Part shown: positions 6,080-8,177 of the stretch, piece by piece | Position numbering within the stretch: position 1 is the stretch's first letter | Layout: the number at the start of each line of letters is the position of its first letter | Source of the DNA: an uncultured Methanosarcinales archaeon | GTDB taxonomy: Archaea > Halobacteriota > Methanosarcinia > Methanotrichales > Methanotrichaceae | Assembly (NCBI GenBank): GCA_937864385.1 | Contig: CALMJN010000032.1 | Coordinates: 1-8,177 of the forward strand | Length of the DNA stretch: 8,177 nt | Direction of reading: 5' to 3' | Notes under the pieces: generated by a model | What the model saw: only the letters and a program-made list of their open reading frames with translations | Databases searched by the model: none | What the model was told of the DNA's origin: nothing | Translations under genes and position numbers: made by a program

Positions 6080-7129
6080 TCAGATGATCTCCGTTGCCTC
6101 CGCTGCCCTGGCGGCAGCCATCTGGTTCAGACCTGAGTCCAGGATGGTATAGCGCTCCGGCCGGATCTCATGGGCCCTGACCAGGGCAGAGATGACCGTA
6201 TCCGGCTCCAGGCCAATCTGCGCCGCTGAGGTGGGCGCCCCCACCTTCTCCAGGGCCCGCTGGATCATCCTCCAGTCTCCTCCGTGCAGATACATCATGA
6301 TTATGCTTCCCAGGCCGCAAAGCTCTCCGTGCAGGGCTCTTCCCGGGGCGATTTTGTTCACGGCATGAGCAAACTTATGCTCCGAGCCGCTGGCGGGGCG
6401 GGAGGATCCGGCTATGCTCATGGCCACGCCGCTGGATATAAGGGCCTTGATCACAATTCTGGCCGACTCCTCCAGACCGGGCCGGATATCCGCGGCCCGC
6501 TCTGCTATCATCCGGGCGGTCATGGCAGAGAGGGCGGAGGCGTACTCGCTGAACTCCTCATCTCGCATCCTATGGGCCAGCTGCCAGTCCAGAATGGCGG
6601 TGAAATTGGAGATGATATCGCCGCATCCTGCCGCTAAGAGCCGGGCCGGGGCCTGGGAGATGATCTTGCTGTCCGCCACTATGGCCAGAGGGGACTGGGC
6701 CCGGACCGATGTGGCCTCTCCGTTCACAGTCAGGGAGGCCTGGGAGGAGCAGATGCCGTCATGGGAGGCGGCGGTGGGGATGGAGATATAGGGCAGGTCC
6801 GCCTTCAGTGAGGCCAGCTTGGCGATGTCGATGCTTCTGCCCCCTCCCGCCCCGATGAGAAAGCCGGCTCCGCTCTCCCGGGCGGCATTCTCTGCGCGAT
6901 CCACCTCTTCCAGCCGGGAGGCGGTGCAGATGAGGATCTCGGGCCGGTAGCCCTCCGGCTCCAGAAGATCCTCTATGGCCTTGGCCATCACATTCCGGGT
7001 ATGCGGTCCGGTGATGATCAGTGCCCGGCCTTCTAGGTGCAGGCGGGAGCAGATCTCCGGCAGATCCTGTAGAACGCCGCCGCCTACCGCTACAATGCGG
7101 GGAAGTTCCATCCATCTGGACTCTTTCAA
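6080..7129 (-). CDS. egsA: sn-Glycerol-1-phosphate dehydrogenase
   Basis: This enzyme reduces dihydroxyacetone phosphate to sn-glycerol-1-phosphate with NAD(P)H, setting the stereochemistry of archaeal ether lipids. It belongs to the iron-dependent alcohol dehydrogenase/glycerol dehydrogenase superfamily. GAGGGRSIDIAK (about 93-104) binds the dinucleotide, and SIPTAASHDGICSSQASL is characteristic of G1PDH. The zinc ligands are predicted as D171 (GCGDIISN), H251 (SGSEHKFAH) and H267 (ALHGE). The length (349-350 residues) is normal. TTG at 7129 is chosen because GAGGAGGAG lies about 6 bases upstream; the in-frame ATG at 7111 has no comparable site. A clear TATA box lies at 7177-7184. The gene is strong evidence that the window is archaeal. 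Confidence 0.95.
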   Translation of the reverse strand: MKESRWMELPRIVAVGGGVLQDLPEICSRLHLEGRALIITGPHTRNVMAKAIEDLLEPEGYRPEILICTASRLEEVDRAENAARESGAGFLIGAGGGRSIDIAKLASLKADLPYISIPTAASHDGICSSQASLTVNGEATSVRAQSPLAIVADSKIISQAPARLLAAGCGDIISNFTAILDWQLAHRMRDEEFSEYASALSAMTARMIAERAADIRPGLEESARIVIKALISSGVAMSIAGSSRPASGSEHKFAHAVNKIAPGRALHGELCGLGSIIMMYLHGGDWRMIQRALEKVGAPTSAAQIGLEPDTVISALVRAHEIRPERYTILDSGLNQMAAARAAEATEII

Positions 7130-7133
7130 GCTG

Positions 7134-7142
7134 CTCCTCCTC
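7134..7142 (-). promoter_or_regulatory. Strong Shine-Dalgarno deciding the egsA TTG start
   Basis: The minus strand reads GAGGAGGAG, with GGAGG 6 bases before TTG at 7129. The site points to TTG, not the ATG at 7111. Confidence 0.7.
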
Positions 7143-7176
7143 GGGAAAAACCGGCATTAATGTAAGGGCTTTTGCG

Positions 7177-7184
7177 ATATAAAA
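7177..7184 (-). promoter_or_regulatory. TATA box of egsA
   Basis: The minus strand reads TTTTATAT, close to the methanogen TATA consensus, 48-55 bases before the egsA TTG. Transcription would start near 7153, leaving a leader of about 25 bases with the ribosome site. The element lies 37 bases past the present ABC stop, and only 9 bases past the stop predicted for its pre-duplication form. Confidence 0.6.
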
Positions 7185-7206
7185 CCGTATCCTTAAAAGG
7201 CTGCAA

Positions 7207-7284
7207 TCTCAGAACGCAGGTCACAGCGGATGTCTCAGAGCGCAGGTCGCAGCAGATGTCTCAGAGCGCAGATCGCAGAGGATG
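7207..7284. repeat. Three tandem copies of a 26-bp unit at the 3' end of the ABC gene
   Basis: Units at 7207-7232, 7233-7258 and 7259-7284 are each 26 bp, begin TCTCAGA and end in GATG, and differ at only a few positions. Because 26 is not a multiple of 3, each copy shifts the reading frame. The array covers the last codons and stop of the ABC transporter gene. The differences between copies show that the duplication is not brand new. Confidence 0.9.
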
Positions 7285-8090
7285 CGGTCTCTTATGCTGT
7301 TGACCTCTACGCTAGTCCGGTTGCGTGGGCGGGCAAATGGGATCTCAATTATCTCCTTGATCCTTCCCGGACGGGCGGACATGATCACAATTCTGTCGGC
7401 GAGGTAGATGGCCTCGTCCACGCTGTGGGTGACGAAGACGACAGTCTGCTTCTCCTCCTGCCATATTCGCAATAGCTCCGACTGCATGGTGTTGCGGGTC
7501 TGGGCGTCTAATGCACCAAAGGGCTCGTCCATGAGCAGGGCCCGGGGGTGGTTGACCAGGGCCCGGGCGATGGCCACCCTCTGCTTCATCCCCCCGGAGA
7601 GCTCATGGGGGTAGCGGCTCTCAAAGCTCTCCAGGCCCACCATCTTCAGGTACTGTCGGCCCTGGGCCAGTCGCTCTGCCTCCGGCACCCCGCGCAGCTC
7701 CAGGCCGAATACGATGTTGTCCATCACCGTCCGCCAGGGGAAGAGGGAGTACTCCTGGAAGACCATGCCCCTCTCCGGGCCGGGGCCGCCTATGGGCATT
7801 CCGTCGAGATAGGCCGTGCCGCTGGTGGCCTCCTCCAGGCCGGCGATTATGCGCAGAAGGGTGGTCTTGCCGCAGCCGGAGGGGCCGATAAAGCAGACGA
7901 ACTCGTTCTCCTCGATGTCCAGATCGATGTCCTTCAGGGTGAGCTTCCGTGGGCAGAGCCGCGCCACTGGCGCGCCGGGAGCCCCTGTCGTCGTCGGCAC
8001 CACGGCCCAGATCACGACCCTGGGCTTGGCTCCCGGGGAGCCGGCCCACCTGGTGGCGTGGCAAGACATCCACCGGTGCATCGACCTCAC
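7221..8090 (-). CDS. ABC transporter ATP-binding protein, nitrate/sulfonate/taurine type, with non-native N-terminus
   Basis: ATPase subunit of a NitT/TauT/SsuB-type importer, working with a permease and a binding protein not present here; the substrate cannot be told. Counting from the GTG at 8090: Walker A GPSGCGKTT (69-77), Q-loop FQEYSLFPWR (Q112), signature LSGGMKQ (164-170), Walker B LLMDEP (185-190), D-loop GALD and H-loop THSVDEA (H222). Recognisable ABC sequence begins only at KLTLKDIDLDI (from residue 49, near 7950). The usual first strand and A-loop aromatic are missing, replaced by low-complexity Arg/Pro/Gly-rich translation of a G+C-rich segment. The frame stays open to the window edge, so GTG at 8090 is only nominal; GTG at 7967 is another option. 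The C-terminus (TSAATCALRHPL) is produced by the tandem repeat. The ATPase core is certain; both ends are abnormal. Confidence 0.85.
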   Translation of the reverse strand: MRSMHRWMSCHATRWAGSPGAKPRVVIWAVVPTTTGAPGAPVARLCPRKLTLKDIDLDIEENEFVCFIGPSGCGKTTLLRIIAGLEEATSGTAYLDGMPIGGPGPERGMVFQEYSLFPWRTVMDNIVFGLELRGVPEAERLAQGRQYLKMVGLESFESRYPHELSGGMKQRVAIARALVNHPRALLMDEPFGALDAQTRNTMQSELLRIWQEEKQTVVFVTHSVDEAIYLADRIVIMSARPGRIKEIIEIPFARPRNRTSVEVNSIRDRILCDLRSETSAATCALRHPL

Positions 8091-8177
8091 CCCGGGCGGC
8101 CGAATGGCCTGCCGCCAGCTGCGCTGCCAGCTCCGCTGAAATGCGTGGCATCTCGCCGTAAAAGTCGGCGCCGCGGG
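7963..8177. other. G+C-rich terminal segment unlike the rest of the window
   Basis: From about 7950-7965 to the edge, G+C rises to around 70 percent by eye and the sequence no longer resembles ABC ATPase coding DNA. The minus frames are open. On the plus strand a frame reading APVVVGTTAQITTLGLAPGE and ending at a TGA at 8137-8139 has third positions almost all G or C. A minus frame with FYGEMPRISAELAAQLAAG is also plausible. I cannot decide which frame is real and recognise no family. The segment probably derives from another, higher G+C genome or locus. Confidence 0.5.

Noticed and set aside
7975..8036. Nine-base inverted repeat CCGGGAGCC / GGCTCCCGG in the terminal segment
   Set aside because: Such matches are expected by chance in sequence this G+C-rich, and the loop is over 40 bases.
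7621..8151. Minus-strand frame of 176 residues overlapping the ABC gene
   Set aside because: Most of it is an out-of-frame reading of the Walker A region of the ABC ATPase. Only its first part, in the G+C-rich tail, might be real coding sequence from another source.

Overview
The window looks like a piece of a methanogenic archaeon, most likely from the Methanosarcinia and plausibly close to Methanothrix/Methanosaeta (this placement is inferred). The evidence is sn-glycerol-1-phosphate dehydrogenase for archaeal lipids, two coenzyme F420 biosynthesis genes (cofD, cofG), archaeal SepF, a single-domain archaeal ZPR1 protein, a UPF0179 protein, a PstS ending in a PGF-CTERM archaeosortase signal, TATA-like promoters and purine-rich Shine-Dalgarno sites. 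The G+C content is moderately high in genes and low in the short promoter gaps. No rRNA, tRNA, CRISPR array or insertion sequence was seen.

Every recognisable gene is on the minus strand, so transcription runs from high to low coordinates. In that order they are: an ABC transporter ATPase of the nitrate/sulfonate/taurine type (7221-8090, N-terminus not native); egsA (6080-7129) with its own TATA box; a probable operon UPF0179 - cofG - small two-helix membrane protein (6019-4365); a coupled sepF - zpr1 pair (4296-3353) whose reading frames overlap by 4 bases; cofD (2362-3261) with its own promoter and a terminator-like stem; pstS (1245-2219) behind a TATA-rich promoter; and cobQ (start at 970). 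CofG makes part of the deazaflavin FO and CofD attaches phospholactate to FO, so two steps of F420 synthesis lie about 1.3 kb apart with the cell-division gene sepF between them. EgsA and SepF supply membrane and division functions, and PstS collects phosphate at the cell surface.

The most unusual features are at the edges. At the left, the cobQ frame runs without a stop from the CobQ N-terminal domain straight into a family-2 glycosyltransferase, joined exactly at a short motif (FTDFE) that both families share. At the right, the ABC ATPase loses its native N-terminus and is preceded by about 215 bases of much more G+C-rich sequence. Two such joins at the two ends favour chimeric assembly or amplification over natural fusion, but read data are needed to decide. 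Inside the window, a 26-bp unit repeated three times at the 3' end of the ABC gene shifts the frame and replaces the probable original C-terminus. I did not find a convincing new defence or mobile system; the interior reads as archaeal housekeeping DNA.
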